From NCBI GenBank assembly GCA_000156115.1, contig DS995276.1, forward strand, positions 3,022,178-3,086,177: DNA of 64,000 bases, given 5' to 3'. Of this stretch, positions 54,339-63,970 are shown one piece after another. A program made the position numbers and the translations under genes. The notes under the pieces were generated by a model. It ran no database searches. It was not told the DNA's origin and saw only the letters and a program-made list of their open reading frames with translations. Position 1 is the first letter of the stretch. Each line of letters opens with the position of its first letter. Source of the stretch: Rhodobacteraceae bacterium HTCC2083 (GTDB lineage: Bacteria; Pseudomonadota; Alphaproteobacteria; Rhodobacterales; Rhodobacteraceae).

Positions 54339-55244
54339 GTGGCGCAAAATTGGGACGATCTTCGTGTTTTCTTGGCGGTGGCACGCGGGCAAAGCCTGTC
54401 AGCGGCGGGCAAGCGGTTGCGTATTGATCCTGCGACTGTGGGGCGACGTGTTGCGCGGTTGGAGCAGCGGATGGGAACACCTTTGTTTGCAAAGTCACCG
54501 CTTGGCTATGAGTTGAGTGCGTCGGGTGCGCGTTTGCTGCCCCTGGCGGAGCACGCGGAACAGGCGATGGGTGCGGCAGGCGAGTTACTGGGGACCTCAA
54601 ATACCCACGGAAACGAACTTAACGGCAGCATTCGTATTGGCGCGCCCGATGGCTGTGCTAACTTTCTATTGCCGCAGGTCTGCGCGCGCATTGTGCAAGA
54701 TCATCCCGATCTGGATGTGCAAATCGTGGCTTTGCCACGGGTTGTGAACCTTTCCAAACGCGAAGCGGATATGGCGATCACGGTCAGTGCGCCTACGGCG
54801 GGTCGCCTTACTGTGCAAAAGCTAAGTGATTATAAGCTGCATTTGGCCGCAGTTCCGCAATATCTGCAACGTGCGAGCGCCTTGCAATCTAAAGAAGATC
54901 TGCGTCATCACCGTATGATTGGCTATGTGCCCGACATGATTTTTGACAAGGAATTGGACTACTTAGGTGCCCTTGGAGTGGAGCGTGTGCCTCTCGCTTC
55001 GAACTCAGTTTCTGTGCAATTCAATGCCATACGACAGGGGGCGGGTCTTGGTATTGTGCATGATTTTGCTTTACCAAGCGCGCCCGAATTGAAGCGCGTT
55101 TTAACCGATGAGATCAGCCTGACGCGTAGCTTTTATCTAGTGCGTCATAGTTCGGATCGACGTTTGCAGCGGCTTAACCGTTTTGCGCAGGCGCTGGTGG
55201 CGGGGGTGCGCAGTGAAATTACGCGTCTCGAAGCACAACCTTGA
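54339..55244 (+). CDS. LysR family regulator divergent from mmsA
   Basis: 301 residues from GTG 54339, preceded by AAGGG. The HTH (LAVARGQSLSAAGKRLRIDPATVGRRVARLEQRMG) and the LysR substrate domain with IRIGAPDGCANFLLP are clear. The frame upstream of 54339 is open but outside the family. The two TTGCA sites between it and mmsA are its likely operators, so it probably controls valine degradation. Confidence 0.9.
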   Translation: MAQNWDDLRVFLAVARGQSLSAAGKRLRIDPATVGRRVARLEQRMGTPLFAKSPLGYELSASGARLLPLAEHAEQAMGAAGELLGTSNTHGNELNGSIRIGAPDGCANFLLPQVCARIVQDHPDLDVQIVALPRVVNLSKREADMAITVSAPTAGRLTVQKLSDYKLHLAAVPQYLQRASALQSKEDLRHHRMIGYVPDMIFDKELDYLGALGVERVPLASNSVSVQFNAIRQGAGLGIVHDFALPSAPELKRVLTDEISLTRSFYLVRHSSDRRLQRLNRFAQALVAGVRSEITRLEAQP

Positions 55245-55304
55245 CAGGAAAGCTGATTGCGGAAATTCTGGCTATAACGTAATAAAATTACCGGAGACGT
55301 GAAT

Positions 55305-55739
55305 ATGTTGGTTCAAAAAATCCTAAATTCAAAGGCAAGCGACGCGGTTGTCACGGTAAAACCCGGCTCATTGGTCAGGGATGCTGCGCAAATTCTGGCT
55401 AAAAAGCAGATCGGTACAGTGGTTGTGTCATCTTCTGGCGACACCGCTGACGGGATATTGTCAGAGCGGGACATCGTACGCGAACTTGCGGCGCACGGGG
55501 CAAGTTGCTTGGCGGAAAAGGTCGATGATTACATGACCTCTAAACTGGTGACATGCAAACTTTCCGACACGGCCGATAGTGTGTTGCACCAGATGACTAA
55601 GGGACGTTTTCGTCATATGCCGGTTGTTGAGGATGGCCAGTTGATCGGTCTGATCACGCTTGGCGACGTCGTCAAAGCGCGCCTAAGCGAGCTGTCGATG
55701 GAAAAAGATGCGCTGCAAGGGATGATAATGGGGCATTAA
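55305..55739 (+). CDS. Two-CBS-domain protein
   Basis: 144 residues from ATG 55305 with GGAGA 7 bases upstream (a GTG at 55299 is too close to it). Two CBS motifs: VRDAAQILAKKQIGTVVV-GILSERDIVRELA and SVLHQMTKGRFRHMPVVEDGQLIGLITLGDVVKARL. CBS pairs bind adenine nucleotides. Its partner is unknown. Confidence 0.92.
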   Translation: MLVQKILNSKASDAVVTVKPGSLVRDAAQILAKKQIGTVVVSSSGDTADGILSERDIVRELAAHGASCLAEKVDDYMTSKLVTCKLSDTADSVLHQMTKGRFRHMPVVEDGQLIGLITLGDVVKARLSELSMEKDALQGMIMGH

Positions 55740-55818
55740 TTGCCTTTATCATGCGCTTCTACCTTGCGTCTTTTTGCGCAATATTGTTGCGTGCACCTAG
55801 AATTAAAGGAGCACGTTG

Positions 55819-56310
55819 ATGCGAACAGGTCTGTACCCCGGCACATTTGATCCGGTCACTTTGGGTCATATTGATATCATTCGCCGCGCCTGTGCGCTGG
55901 TCGATAAACTGGTCATCGGTGTTGCGATCAACCGTGACAAAGGCCCTTTATTTTCCCTCGAAGAGCGCGTCGAGATGATTGAGCGCACCTGCGCTGAGCT
56001 AAGCGCGCAGACGGGCACAGAGATTGTTGTGCATCCATTTGAGAACTTGCTGATTGATTGTGCGCGCGATGTAGGTGCGCAAATCATCGTGCGTGGTTTG
56101 CGTGCGGTAGCTGATTTTGAGTACGAATATCAAATGGTAGGCATGAACCGTGTGCTGGATGACAGTATCGAGACGGTCTTTTTGATGGCCGAAGCGCAGC
56201 ATCAAGCGATTGCCTCAAAACTCGTTAAAGAGATTGCGCGCCTTGGTGGCGACGTCAGCTCGTTCGTGACGCCAGATGTGAAAGCTGCGTTGAAAGAGCG
56301 TTTGGCTTAA
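55819..56310 (+). CDS. coaD: Phosphopantetheine adenylyltransferase
   Basis: 163 residues; makes dephospho-CoA. RTGLYPGTFDPVTLGHIDIIRRA is the nucleotide-binding start with the HxGH-type motif, and VRGLRAVADFEYEYQM contains the substrate-binding Arg. The start is ATG 55819 with AAAGGAG; the TTG at 55816 is weaker. It overlaps the 3' end of tpiA, which is on the other strand, by 4 nt. Confidence 0.95.
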   Translation: MRTGLYPGTFDPVTLGHIDIIRRACALVDKLVIGVAINRDKGPLFSLEERVEMIERTCAELSAQTGTEIVVHPFENLLIDCARDVGAQIIVRGLRAVADFEYEYQMVGMNRVLDDSIETVFLMAEAQHQAIASKLVKEIARLGGDVSSFVTPDVKAALKERLA

Positions 56311-57056
56311 CTCGCGTCCAGCGCTTTGATGATTGGGGAGAAATCCGCAGCCATCAGGCTTGCGCCGCCCACCAACGCGCCATCTACGTTTTGAATCGCA
56401 AAAATTTCAGCGGCATTCGCAGGCTTGACCGAACCGCCATAGAGCAAACGAATGCTGCGCGCGATCTGTGGGCCAAAACGGTGTTCTAGTCGCTTGCGGA
56501 TAGAGTCGTGCACTTCGGAAATCTGCTCAATGCTCGGCACTTTGCCCGTTCCGATCGCCCAGATCGGCTCATAGGCGATGACCAATGTCTCGCCCGTGAT
56601 ATCGTCAGGAACGGACCCCGCAAGTTGACCGCCAATAATATCAAGCGTGTTGTCGGCTTCGCGTTCTTCAAGCTCTTCGCCCATGCAAATGATGACCCGC
56701 AGACCCGCGCTTAGGGCGGCGCGGGCTTTGGCGCGCACGTCTTCATTGTGCTCATCATGATCCGCACGGCGCTCGGAGTGGCCAAGAATCACATAGCTGG
56801 TGCCCGCATCGAGCAGCATGTCGGCAGAGATATCGCCCGTATGTGCGCCGCTTGCACATTTATGGCAATCTTGCGCGCCAAGTGTGATTGGGCCGGACTT
56901 TGTATGCTCGTAGGCGCGGTGCAAAAGCGTGGCAGGGGGCGCGATCATGATCTCAGAAAGGGCACCCGTATGGGCCTCTGCTAGCGCTTCGATCTGAGCG
57001 AGATCCGCGCTTGTACCGTTCATCTTCCAATTGCCTGCTACAAGTTTGCGTCGCAT
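56307..57056 (-). CDS. tpiA: Triosephosphate isomerase
   Basis: 249 residues from ATG 57056. Glycolytic TIM barrel: Lys in GNWKMNG, His in ILGHSERR, Glu in YEPIWAIGTG and the phosphate loop LYGGSV. The frame is open further upstream to 57188 but the extra residues match nothing. Confidence 0.96.
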   Translation of the reverse strand: MRRKLVAGNWKMNGTSADLAQIEALAEAHTGALSEIMIAPPATLLHRAYEHTKSGPITLGAQDCHKCASGAHTGDISADMLLDAGTSYVILGHSERRADHDEHNEDVRAKARAALSAGLRVIICMGEELEEREADNTLDIIGGQLAGSVPDDITGETLVIAYEPIWAIGTGKVPSIEQISEVHDSIRKRLEHRFGPQIARSIRLLYGGSVKPANAAEIFAIQNVDGALVGGASLMAADFSPIIKALDAS

Positions 57057-57108
57057 CACATCTCTCCGCCTTTTGGGTACCTTTGGGTCAGCGAAATTGT
57101 CAGGAAGG

Positions 57109-57495
57109 TCAAGGCTTCGCCGCTGCTGCGTTTGCTTGAAGTTCTTCGACGTCTTTGAATTTAATCGATTCACCGCAGCCACAGGCATCCGTCACATTTG
57201 GATTGCGGAACTTGAAACCAGACTCAAGCAGCGATGTTTCATAGTCGATTTCCGTACCAAACAGAAACATCTGCGCCATTGGAGCAATCATCACACGGGC
57301 GCCGTTCTGTTCGACCAGTTCATCGTTTTTGTCGACCTCATCCACGTAATCCATAGTGTATTCCATACCCGCACAGCCGCCCTTTTTGACACCAATGCGC
57401 AAGCCCATGTGACCGTCTTTCGCCATCAATTTGGCTATCTGTGCTTCTGCTTTTGCAGTTATGCTTACAGCTTGTTTGCCAGGAATGCCGAACAT
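57109..57495 (-). CDS. Fe-S cluster assembly A-type carrier (SufA/ErpA)
   Basis: 128 residues. Conserved cluster cysteines: Cys in KKGGCAGMEY and Cys pair in DACGCGES. A-type carrier protein delivering Fe-S clusters. Lies downstream of a SufT/DUF59 gene on the same strand, as in SUF-related loci. Terminal Ala-rich tail (ANAAAAKP) is unremarkable. Confidence 0.93.
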   Translation of the reverse strand: MFGIPGKQAVSITAKAEAQIAKLMAKDGHMGLRIGVKKGGCAGMEYTMDYVDEVDKNDELVEQNGARVMIAPMAQMFLFGTEIDYETSLLESGFKFRNPNVTDACGCGESIKFKDVEELQANAAAAKP

Positions 57496-57559
57496 GAGAC
57501 GATCTCCGAAAAGGGGCTAAAGTGCGTTTAGAATAGGCGTGCGCAGTCTTATGAACAAG

Positions 57560-57919
57560 CTACATGAAGCCGAGCTCTAGGCGTGCTTCATCGCTCATCA
57601 TTTCCATGCCCCACGGTGGTTCCCAAACCAGTTCGACGTTAACAGTCTTCACGCCTGCCATCGGTTCAATCGCTTCTGCGACCCAACCGGGCATTTCGCC
57701 AGCAACCGGACAACCCGGTGCGGTGAGGGACATGAGAACTTTGACGTCATTCTCTTCATTGACATCAATCGTGTAGATTAAGCCGAGATCGTAGATATTC
57801 ACTGGAATTTCAGGATCATAGACCGTACGGCAGGCTTCCACCAAGCCCTCATAGAGCGGGTGGTCCGTGCTGGAAGGGACAATCAGGGGAGTGCCTTCAA
57901 GCGGCGTTGCGTTAGTCAT
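57560..57919 (-). CDS. DUF59/SufT Fe-S assembly protein
   Basis: 119 residues from ATG 57919. MIP18-type fold: TVYDPEIPVNIYDLGLIYTIDV, TAPGCPVAGEMPGW with a Cys, and VELVWEPPWGMEMMSDEARLELG. SufT-like helper of cluster maturation. First gene of the pair with the A-type carrier; the spacer of 64 bases suggests one transcript. Confidence 0.92.
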   Translation of the reverse strand: MTNATPLEGTPLIVPSSTDHPLYEGLVEACRTVYDPEIPVNIYDLGLIYTIDVNEENDVKVLMSLTAPGCPVAGEMPGWVAEAIEPMAGVKTVNVELVWEPPWGMEMMSDEARLELGFM

Positions 57920-58056
57920 GGTCAGCCTCATTCATGTACTTGAGCTTTTATATAGGGATTGCCAATGCAAGCGTAAAGGGCGGTGGCAGGCGGCATTCGG
58001 TCAATACTGGTAAAACGGGGCTTGCTGGTCGCACTAAAAGAGCAAAAGATGCGTGG

Positions 58057-59259
58057 ATGAGCGCAAAATTCCCCAGCAAGTGTAGAACACCGCCCACACG
58101 GGCAACGTTGATTATCATGACGGCGGTTTCCGTGCTGACGTTGAACTTGTTTCTGCCGTCGCTTCCCTCGATGGCCGCTTAATTCGGCGTCAGCTATGGC
58201 GCGATCAGCTTTTCCATCGCGGGCTATCTGTTCCTATCCGCGGTCTTGGCCATCATTCTGGGCCCACTGGCGGACCGATATGGGCGCAGACCCATCCTGC
58301 TGTGCACATTCTCGATCTTCACACTGGCCTCTGTTGCGGCCGCGCTTACCGAAAATTTCATACTGTTTTTGATCTTTCGAATGGTGCAAGCGGTCTGCGC
58401 AGCTGGTAGTTCACTGTCACGCGCGATAGTGCGGGACATGTATCCGCCCGGTCGCGGTACCAGTGTGCTCGGCTATATTGCGATGGCCATGGCGGTTGCA
58501 CCGATGATTGGCCCTTTGCTTGGGGGACTGTTGGAAGAAACACTAGGCTGGCGCTCTGTCTTCTGGGTTTTTGCTATTTTGGGAATTCTAAGTGTTCTGC
58601 TCATTTGGATGGATTTGGGTGAAACCGCGCCGGGTAAGGGCACCAGTTTCTATCAACAATTGGCAGGTTATAAAGTCGTTCTGCGCTCGCATATGTTTTG
58701 GAGCCATACAATGGTCATCGGATTCTCTATAACTGCTTTTTTAGTGTTTCTGGCTGGTGTGCCGCTTGTGGCAAGTGCGCATTTCGATCTAACACCAAGC
58801 CGTGTTGGGATGGCGCTTGGATCTATTGCGATGGGCTTTTTTGTCGGGAGTTTCATCGCGGGACGGGTATCAGAAAGCAGTCCACTAGGCTTGATGATGA
58901 TCTGGGGACGACGTGTTGCGATGATAGGCCCGATCTGCGCACTGGCGCTTGTCTTTACGGACCTCGAAACGCCCGTGGTGTTTTTCGCATTGTTGGCGAG
59001 TTTGGGTCTTGGCAACGGTATTTCACTCCCTAGCGCAAACACGGGCGCGATGAGTGTGCGACCTGATCTTGCGGGCAGTGCCTCGGGGCTGTCTGCTGCG
59101 ATAGCAACGGCGATGGGAGCAATCGCCAGCGCAGCGACTGGGGCGGTGTTAACACCGACAAACAGCGCTTGGTTGTTCTGCCTTCTATTGCTTTTGGTGT
59201 GCATGGGCGCATTGGTTTTCGCACATATCGCGGCGCGAGCCTTGAAAGAAGCCGCGTAG
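58057..59259 (+). pseudogene. Bcr/CflA-type MFS exporter, interrupted by an in-frame TAA
   Basis: About 400 codons from ATG 58057. In-frame TAA at 58180-58182, after the first membrane segment (LNLFLPSLPSMAA) and just before FGVSYGAISFSIAGYL; the next part then continues unbroken as a normal 12-segment drug-resistance transporter with GPLADRYGRRPILL. The stop is a single base from GAA (Glu), the usual residue there (AEFGVSY). Recent nonsense mutation or sequence error. Confidence 0.85.
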
Positions 59260-59300
59260 ACCGCTTTTCAAATGTGATTTGCGGTAGTAGGAGGCCGGAC

Positions 59301-60431
59301 ATGACAAAACGCTTTTCTTTTTCTCTGAATGCCACCGACGGACGCGCCAGAACGGGTGTGATCGACACGCCGCGTGGTGAAATCCGAACTCCCGCTTTCA
59401 TGCCTGTGGGCACGGCTGCAACGGTGAAAGCGATGATGCCTGAAAGTGTGCGCGCCACCGGTGCCGACATTTTGCTGGGTAACACTTACCACCTTATGCT
59501 GCGGCCAACCGCCGAGCGGATCTCGCGTCTTGGTGGATTGCATAAGTTCATGAACTGGGACCGCCCGATCCTGACGGATAGTGGCGGTTTTCAAGTGATG
59601 AGCCTCGCAGAGTTGCGCAAGCTGACTGAAGAGGGGGTAACGTTCCGAAGTCATCATGACGGCTCGAAACATGACCTCACGCCTGAACGCTCTATGGAAA
59701 TCCAAAAGCTGCTCGGCTCTGATATTGTGATGTGTTTTGATGAATGTCCCGCGTTGCCCGCCACAGAAGATGATGTGCGCAATTCGATGGAGCTTTCTAT
59801 GCGATGGGCGCAACGTTCGCGGGATGCATTTGGGGATCGCCCGGGGCACGCGTTGTTTGGGATTCAACAGGGAGGCGTCACGGAAGAACTTCGCGGTATC
59901 AGCGCAGAAAAGCTGCGCGAGATTGAGTTTGACGGTTATGCGGTTGGTGGCTTGGCCGTTGGAGAGGGACAGGAGGCGATGTTCGGTGTGCTCGACTATG
60001 CGCCCGATATGCTGCCAGTAGATAAGCCGCGTTATCTGATGGGGGTGGGCAAGCCAGATGATATTGTCGGTGCAGTCGCGCGCGGTATTGATATGATGGA
60101 TTGCGTTTTGCCGTCGCGCTCAGGCCGCACGGGGCAGGCGTGGACGCGTCGCGGTCAGGTCAACATTAAGAACGCGCGCCACACCGACGATCCGCGCCCT
60201 TTGGATGAGGCCTGCACATGCCCTACGTGTTCAAACTATTCGCGCGCATATATCAATCATGTGTTTCGCTCGCATGAGATGATCTCTGGTATGTTGTTAA
60301 CTTGGCATAATTTGCACTATTACCAAGAGCTTATGCAAGGCATGCGCGATGCGATTGCCGCAGGAACCTTCGATACGTTCCAAGCTGACTTCCGTGCGAT
60401 GCGCGCATTGGGCGATATTGAGCCTTTGTGA
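59301..60431 (+). CDS. tgt: tRNA-guanine transglycosylase
   Basis: 376 residues from ATG 59301 with a GGAGG upstream. Swaps G for preQ1 at the tRNA wobble position. Active-site and substrate motifs: [22 protein letters not shown] and the zinc site [16 protein letters not shown]. The frame extends upstream into the MFS gene but without family sequence. Confidence 0.96.
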   Translation: MTKRFSFSLNATDGRARTGVIDTPRGEIRTPAFMPVGTAATVKAMMPESVRATGADILLGNTYHLMLRPTAERISRLGGLHKFMNWDRPILTDSGGFQVMSLAELRKLTEEGVTFRSHHDGSKHDLTPERSMEIQKLLGSDIVMCFDECPALPATEDDVRNSMELSMRWAQRSRDAFGDRPGHALFGIQQGGVTEELRGISAEKLREIEFDGYAVGGLAVGEGQEAMFGVLDYAPDMLPVDKPRYLMGVGKPDDIVGAVARGIDMMDCVLPSRSGRTGQAWTRRGQVNIKNARHTDDPRPLDEACTCPTCSNYSRAYINHVFRSHEMISGMLLTWHNLHYYQELMQGMRDAIAAGTFDTFQADFRAMRALGDIEPL

Positions 60432-60476
60432 ACGATCTTTACGAGGTTGAAAGGTTTGTGCGTTAGACGCCGTTTC

Positions 60477-60581
60477 ATGTCGAACACTCAACTTATCTGT
60501 AGCGCCCTAGCACTGGCGCTCTGCGCCTCTTTTGTTGAAGCGGGCAACGCCGTGTCGAATGTGGTGCATTGGATGTATTAA
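60477..60581 (+). CDS. Possible 34-residue exported peptide
   Basis: Short frame in the tgt-lon gap: start MSNTQLICSALALALCASFVEAG looks like a signal peptide with an Ala-x-Ala-like end, followed by only 12 residues. No Shine-Dalgarno and no family known. It could be chance. Confidence 0.2.
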   Translation: MSNTQLICSALALALCASFVEAGNAVSNVVHWMY

Positions 60582-60617
60582 TGACGTGCGATGAAACGCA
60601 TCTGATTAAGAAAGCCG

Positions 60618-60646
60618 CTTGAAACTTGTGCTATTGCGCCCCATGT
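60618..60646 (+). promoter_or_regulatory. Heat-shock (RpoH-type) promoter of lon
   Basis: CTTGAAA (60618-60624), 14-base spacer, CCCCATGT (60639-60646): close match to the sigma-32 consensus. Transcription would begin near 60653, about 70 bases before the lon ATG. Confidence 0.8.
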
Positions 60647-60722
60647 AAATGAACTAAGAAGGAGACGGTTAGAGCTGCCGCCAAGCGGGGCCAGATCGTT
60701 TTGCCAATAGTTAGGACAAAGC

Positions 60723-63125
60723 ATGCAAGAACCCCTTAATTCATCCTATCCGGTGCTGCCGCTGCGCGATATTGTGGTCTTCCCACATATGATTGTGCCT
60801 CTCTTTGTGGGCCGTGAAAAGTCAGTCCGCGCCTTGGAAGAGGTGATGGCGGATGACAAACAAATCCTGCTCGCCGCTCAACGCGATCCAAGCGAAGATG
60901 ATCCGCAAATCGATGGTATTTTTGACGCAGGTGTGATTGCCAACGTATTGCAATTGCTGAAACTTCCTGATGGAACCGTAAAGATTCTGGTCGAAGGACA
61001 GGCGCGCGTAAGCGTTACGGAATACCTTGAGAACGACAGCTTTTTTGAAGCGCGCGCAGAGTATCTGGCAGAAATGCCGGGTGACGCAGCTACGATTGAA
61101 GCACTAGTGCGTACTGTCGCGCAAGAGTTTGAGCGCTACGCCAAGGTTAAGAAAAACGTGCCCGAAGAGGCGCTCGCCTCGGTCATGGAAGCGGAAGATC
61201 CTGCGAAGCTCGCGGATCTCGTGTCCGGTCATCTCGGTATTGAAGTGCAACAAAAGCAAGAGTTGCTTGAAACGCTGTCCATCAGCGAGCGTTTAGAGAA
61301 AGTCTACGGCTTGATGCAGGGCGAAATGAGCGTTTTGCAGGTCGAAAAGAAGATTAAGACGCGCGTGAAAACGCAAATGGAACGCACACAGCGCGAGTAC
61401 TATTTGAATGAGCAAATGAAAGCCATTCAGAAAGAACTTGGTGATGGTGAAGATGGCCAGAATGAGGTCGCTGAACTTGAGGGTAGGGTCCTCGCGACGA
61501 AGCTCAGCAAGGAAGCGCGTGAAAAGGCCGACGCGGAGATCAAAAAGCTCAAAAACATGAGCCCGATGAGCGCGGAAGCGACGGTTGTGCGCAACTATCT
61601 TGACTGGATGCTCGCCATTCCGTGGGGTACGAAATCCCGCGTGAAAAAGAACCTTGTCGCTGCGCAGCAAGTGCTCGACGCGGATCACTATGGTCTCGAT
61701 AAGGTTAAAGAACGTATCGTTGAATATCTCGCGGTGCAGCAACGCGCAAAGAAACTTAAAGGTCCGATCATGTGCCTTGTTGGCCCTCCTGGTGTGGGTA
61801 AAACCTCGCTTGGTAAGTCTGTGGCAAAAGCAACTGGGCGTGAGTTTATTCGTATCTCCCTTGGTGGTGTACGTGATGAAAGCGAAATTCGTGGACACCG
61901 CCGCACATATATCGGGTCGATGCCGGGTAAGATTATCCAAGCTTTGAAAAAAGCAAAGACGACGAACCCTCTCATTTTGTTGGATGAAATCGACAAGATG
62001 GGTCAGGATTTCCGCGGCGACCCTGCGTCCGCGATGCTCGAAGTGCTTGATCCCGAGCAAAATGGTACATTTGTGGATCACTATCTTGAGGTGGAATATG
62101 ACCTCTCGAACGTGATGTTCCTGACGACCTCAAACTCTTACAACATGCCGGGTCCTTTGCTCGATCGCATGGAGATTATCCCGCTTGCGGGTTACACAGA
62201 AGACGAGAAATGTCAGATCGCGAAACAACATTTGCTGTCCAAGCAGGTTAAAAACCATGGCTTGAAAGCGGATGAGTTCACGTTATCCGACGAGGCGTTG
62301 CGCGAGATGGTGCGCGTTTATACGCGTGAAGCTGGCGTTCGTAATCTTGAGCGCGAAATCGCCAAAGTTGCGCGTAAAGTTGTGACCAAGATTGTCAAAG
62401 GCGAGGAAACCCACGTTACGGTGACGCCCGAGAACCTCGACGACTATCTGGGTGTCAAAAAGTATCGTTACGGTTTGGCCGAGCAAGAGGATCAAGTCGG
62501 GGTTGTTACTGGTCTCGCCTACACGTCTGTTGGCGGAGAATTGTTGAATATCGAAGCGCTGCGTCTTCCGGGCAAAGGTCGTATGAAAACGACGGGTAAG
62601 CTTGGCGATGTGATGAAAGAAAGCATCGATGCAGCAAGTTCTTATGTACGCTCTATCGCGCCACAAATAGGGGTGAAGCCTCCTAAGTTTGAAAAGTGGG
62701 ATATCCACGTGCACGTGCCGGAGGGGGCAACGCCGAAAGATGGGCCATCCGCCGGATTGGCGATGGTCACGTCGATCGTCTCAGTTCTAAGGGGCATCCC
62801 CATCCGCAAGGATATCGCGATGACGGGAGAGGTGACATTGCGCGGCAATGCTTTGCCGATTGGCGGTCTTAAGGAAAAGCTACTAGCGGCTTTGCGTGGT
62901 GGCATCACGACGGTTCTTATTCCTGAAGAGAATGAAAAGGATCTGCGCGATATCCCCGATAACGTCAAAGAAGGCTTGGAAATTATTCCGGTCAGCCACG
63001 TCAGCGACGTGTTACGTCATGCTTTGATCGCGGTTCCAGAACCTGTGGAGTGGGATGAAGTCGCGGAAGAAGCGGCGGCAGCGGCACTAAGAGTCGGCGA
63101 GGGCGCACGCAAGGTTGCTCACTGA
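60723..63125 (+). CDS. lon: ATP-dependent protease Lon
   Basis: 800 residues, cytoplasmic. N-domain VLPLRDIVVFPHMIVPLFVGR; AAA+ with Walker A GPPGVGKT and Walker B LLDEIDK; C-terminal Ser-Lys protease domain with PKDGPSAGLAM and GGLKEKLLAAL. Degrades misfolded and regulatory proteins. Preceded by a heat-shock promoter and followed by a terminator (63149). Confidence 0.98.
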   Translation: MQEPLNSSYPVLPLRDIVVFPHMIVPLFVGREKSVRALEEVMADDKQILLAAQRDPSEDDPQIDGIFDAGVIANVLQLLKLPDGTVKILVEGQARVSVTEYLENDSFFEARAEYLAEMPGDAATIEALVRTVAQEFERYAKVKKNVPEEALASVMEAEDPAKLADLVSGHLGIEVQQKQELLETLSISERLEKVYGLMQGEMSVLQVEKKIKTRVKTQMERTQREYYLNEQMKAIQKELGDGEDGQNEVAELEGRVLATKLSKEAREKADAEIKKLKNMSPMSAEATVVRNYLDWMLAIPWGTKSRVKKNLVAAQQVLDADHYGLDKVKERIVEYLAVQQRAKKLKGPIMCLVGPPGVGKTSLGKSVAKATGREFIRISLGGVRDESEIRGHRRTYIGSMPGKIIQALKKAKTTNPLILLDEIDKMGQDFRGDPASAMLEVLDPEQNGTFVDHYLEVEYDLSNVMFLTTSNSYNMPGPLLDRMEIIPLAGYTEDEKCQIAKQHLLSKQVKNHGLKADEFTLSDEALREMVRVYTREAGVRNLEREIAKVARKVVTKIVKGEETHVTVTPENLDDYLGVKKYRYGLAEQEDQVGVVTGLAYTSVGGELLNIEALRLPGKGRMKTTGKLGDVMKESIDAASSYVRSIAPQIGVKPPKFEKWDIHVHVPEGATPKDGPSAGLAMVTSIVSVLRGIPIRKDIAMTGEVTLRGNALPIGGLKEKLLAALRGGITTVLIPEENEKDLRDIPDNVKEGLEIIPVSHVSDVLRHALIAVPEPVEWDEVAEEAAAAALRVGEGARKVAH

Positions 63126-63148
63126 CCTACCTAGCTAAGATTACATAG

Positions 63149-63184
63149 AAAAGGCGGCCCTTGATATTCAACGCCGCCTTTTTT
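63149..63184 (+). terminator. Intrinsic terminator after lon
   Basis: AAAAGGCGGC pairs with GCCGCCTTTT across a 14-base loop, ending in a T-run. Confidence 0.85.
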
Positions 63185-63210
63185 GCAATTGGTCGTTGTG
63201 GAATATTTGA

Positions 63211-63405
63211 TCAGTTGCTCATAGCCGCCGAGAAAAGCAACAGAGCCATCATTGCAACCATTGTTGTGCCAGAGCTTGAGTTCCCTGCTTTTGCATCCTC
63301 AATAATGAGGTCTTGATGCAAAATAGGATCGGAAAGATTGCCTGTTACGGCAAAAGAACCGCTAGATAGTGTAAGCGCGAAGACCGCTGCTGCTAGATAT
63401 TTCAT
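63211..63405 (-). CDS. Tiny exported/membrane-anchored protein
   Basis: 64 residues from ATG 63405: signal-like MKYLAAAVFALTLSSGSFA, then a short acidic stretch GNLSDPILHQDLIIEDA, a Ser/Thr linker and a hydrophobic C-terminus MVAMMALLLFSAAMSN. Similar small proteins (signal, SDP motif, C-terminal hydrophobic segment) are common in Rhodobacteraceae, sometimes mislabelled; function unknown. Confidence 0.6.
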   Translation of the reverse strand: MKYLAAAVFALTLSSGSFAVTGNLSDPILHQDLIIEDAKAGNSSSGTTMVAMMALLLFSAAMSN

Positions 63406-63529
63406 GATACCCACAATTGTTGTGTGCCTGCAAAGTGCCAAGCTAAATCGGTTAGGTCAAGGAAACGGGTGGTAGAATGGTATGGTTTTTGCTACTCTGT
63501 TTTCAAAACAAGGGCAAAGGGCAGGAATA

Positions 63530-63970
63530 ATGGCTAAAAGCGCTACATCGAAAACAACAACCACAGGGGGCAATGTGGCCTCGAAATTGGTTAAAGCGAA
63601 AAGCATTGCCAAAACGAGCAAGGCCGCGGCAGCAAAGTCAGCGGTTTCTGCACAGCCTAAGCCAGTGGTTGTGACTGAGAAAACGCCCGTCGTTTCTGAT
63701 CCTGCGCTCAAGAAAAAAGAATTGATCGAGATCGTCACAGAACGCTCCGGCATCAAAAAGAAAGATGCCAAGCCGGTCATCGAGGCTATGCTTGCAGTAC
63801 TTGGACAGACTTTAGCGGAAGGCCGCGAAATGAATTTGCAGCCTTTGGGCAAAGTCAGGATTAACCGCGCGAAAGATGTTCAGGGCGGTAAAGTGCTGAT
63901 CACCAAGATTCGCCAAAGTAACCGCGTGCCAAAACCCTCGGCCGATCCTGCGGCTAAGGCTGCTGAGTGA
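63530..63970 (+). CDS. HU-family DNA-binding protein with Lys/Ala-rich N-terminal tail
   Basis: 146 residues from ATG 63530 (AGGA upstream). N-terminal ~70 residues are Lys/Ala/Thr-rich, low complexity; then an HU fold from KKKELIEIVTERSGIKKKDAKPVIEAMLAVLGQ to GKVRINRAKDV. The tail resembles histone H1-like extensions found on some alphaproteobacterial HU proteins and could bridge DNA. Confidence 0.88.
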   Translation: MAKSATSKTTTTGGNVASKLVKAKSIAKTSKAAAAKSAVSAQPKPVVVTEKTPVVSDPALKKKELIEIVTERSGIKKKDAKPVIEAMLAVLGQTLAEGREMNLQPLGKVRINRAKDVQGGKVLITKIRQSNRVPKPSADPAAKAAE

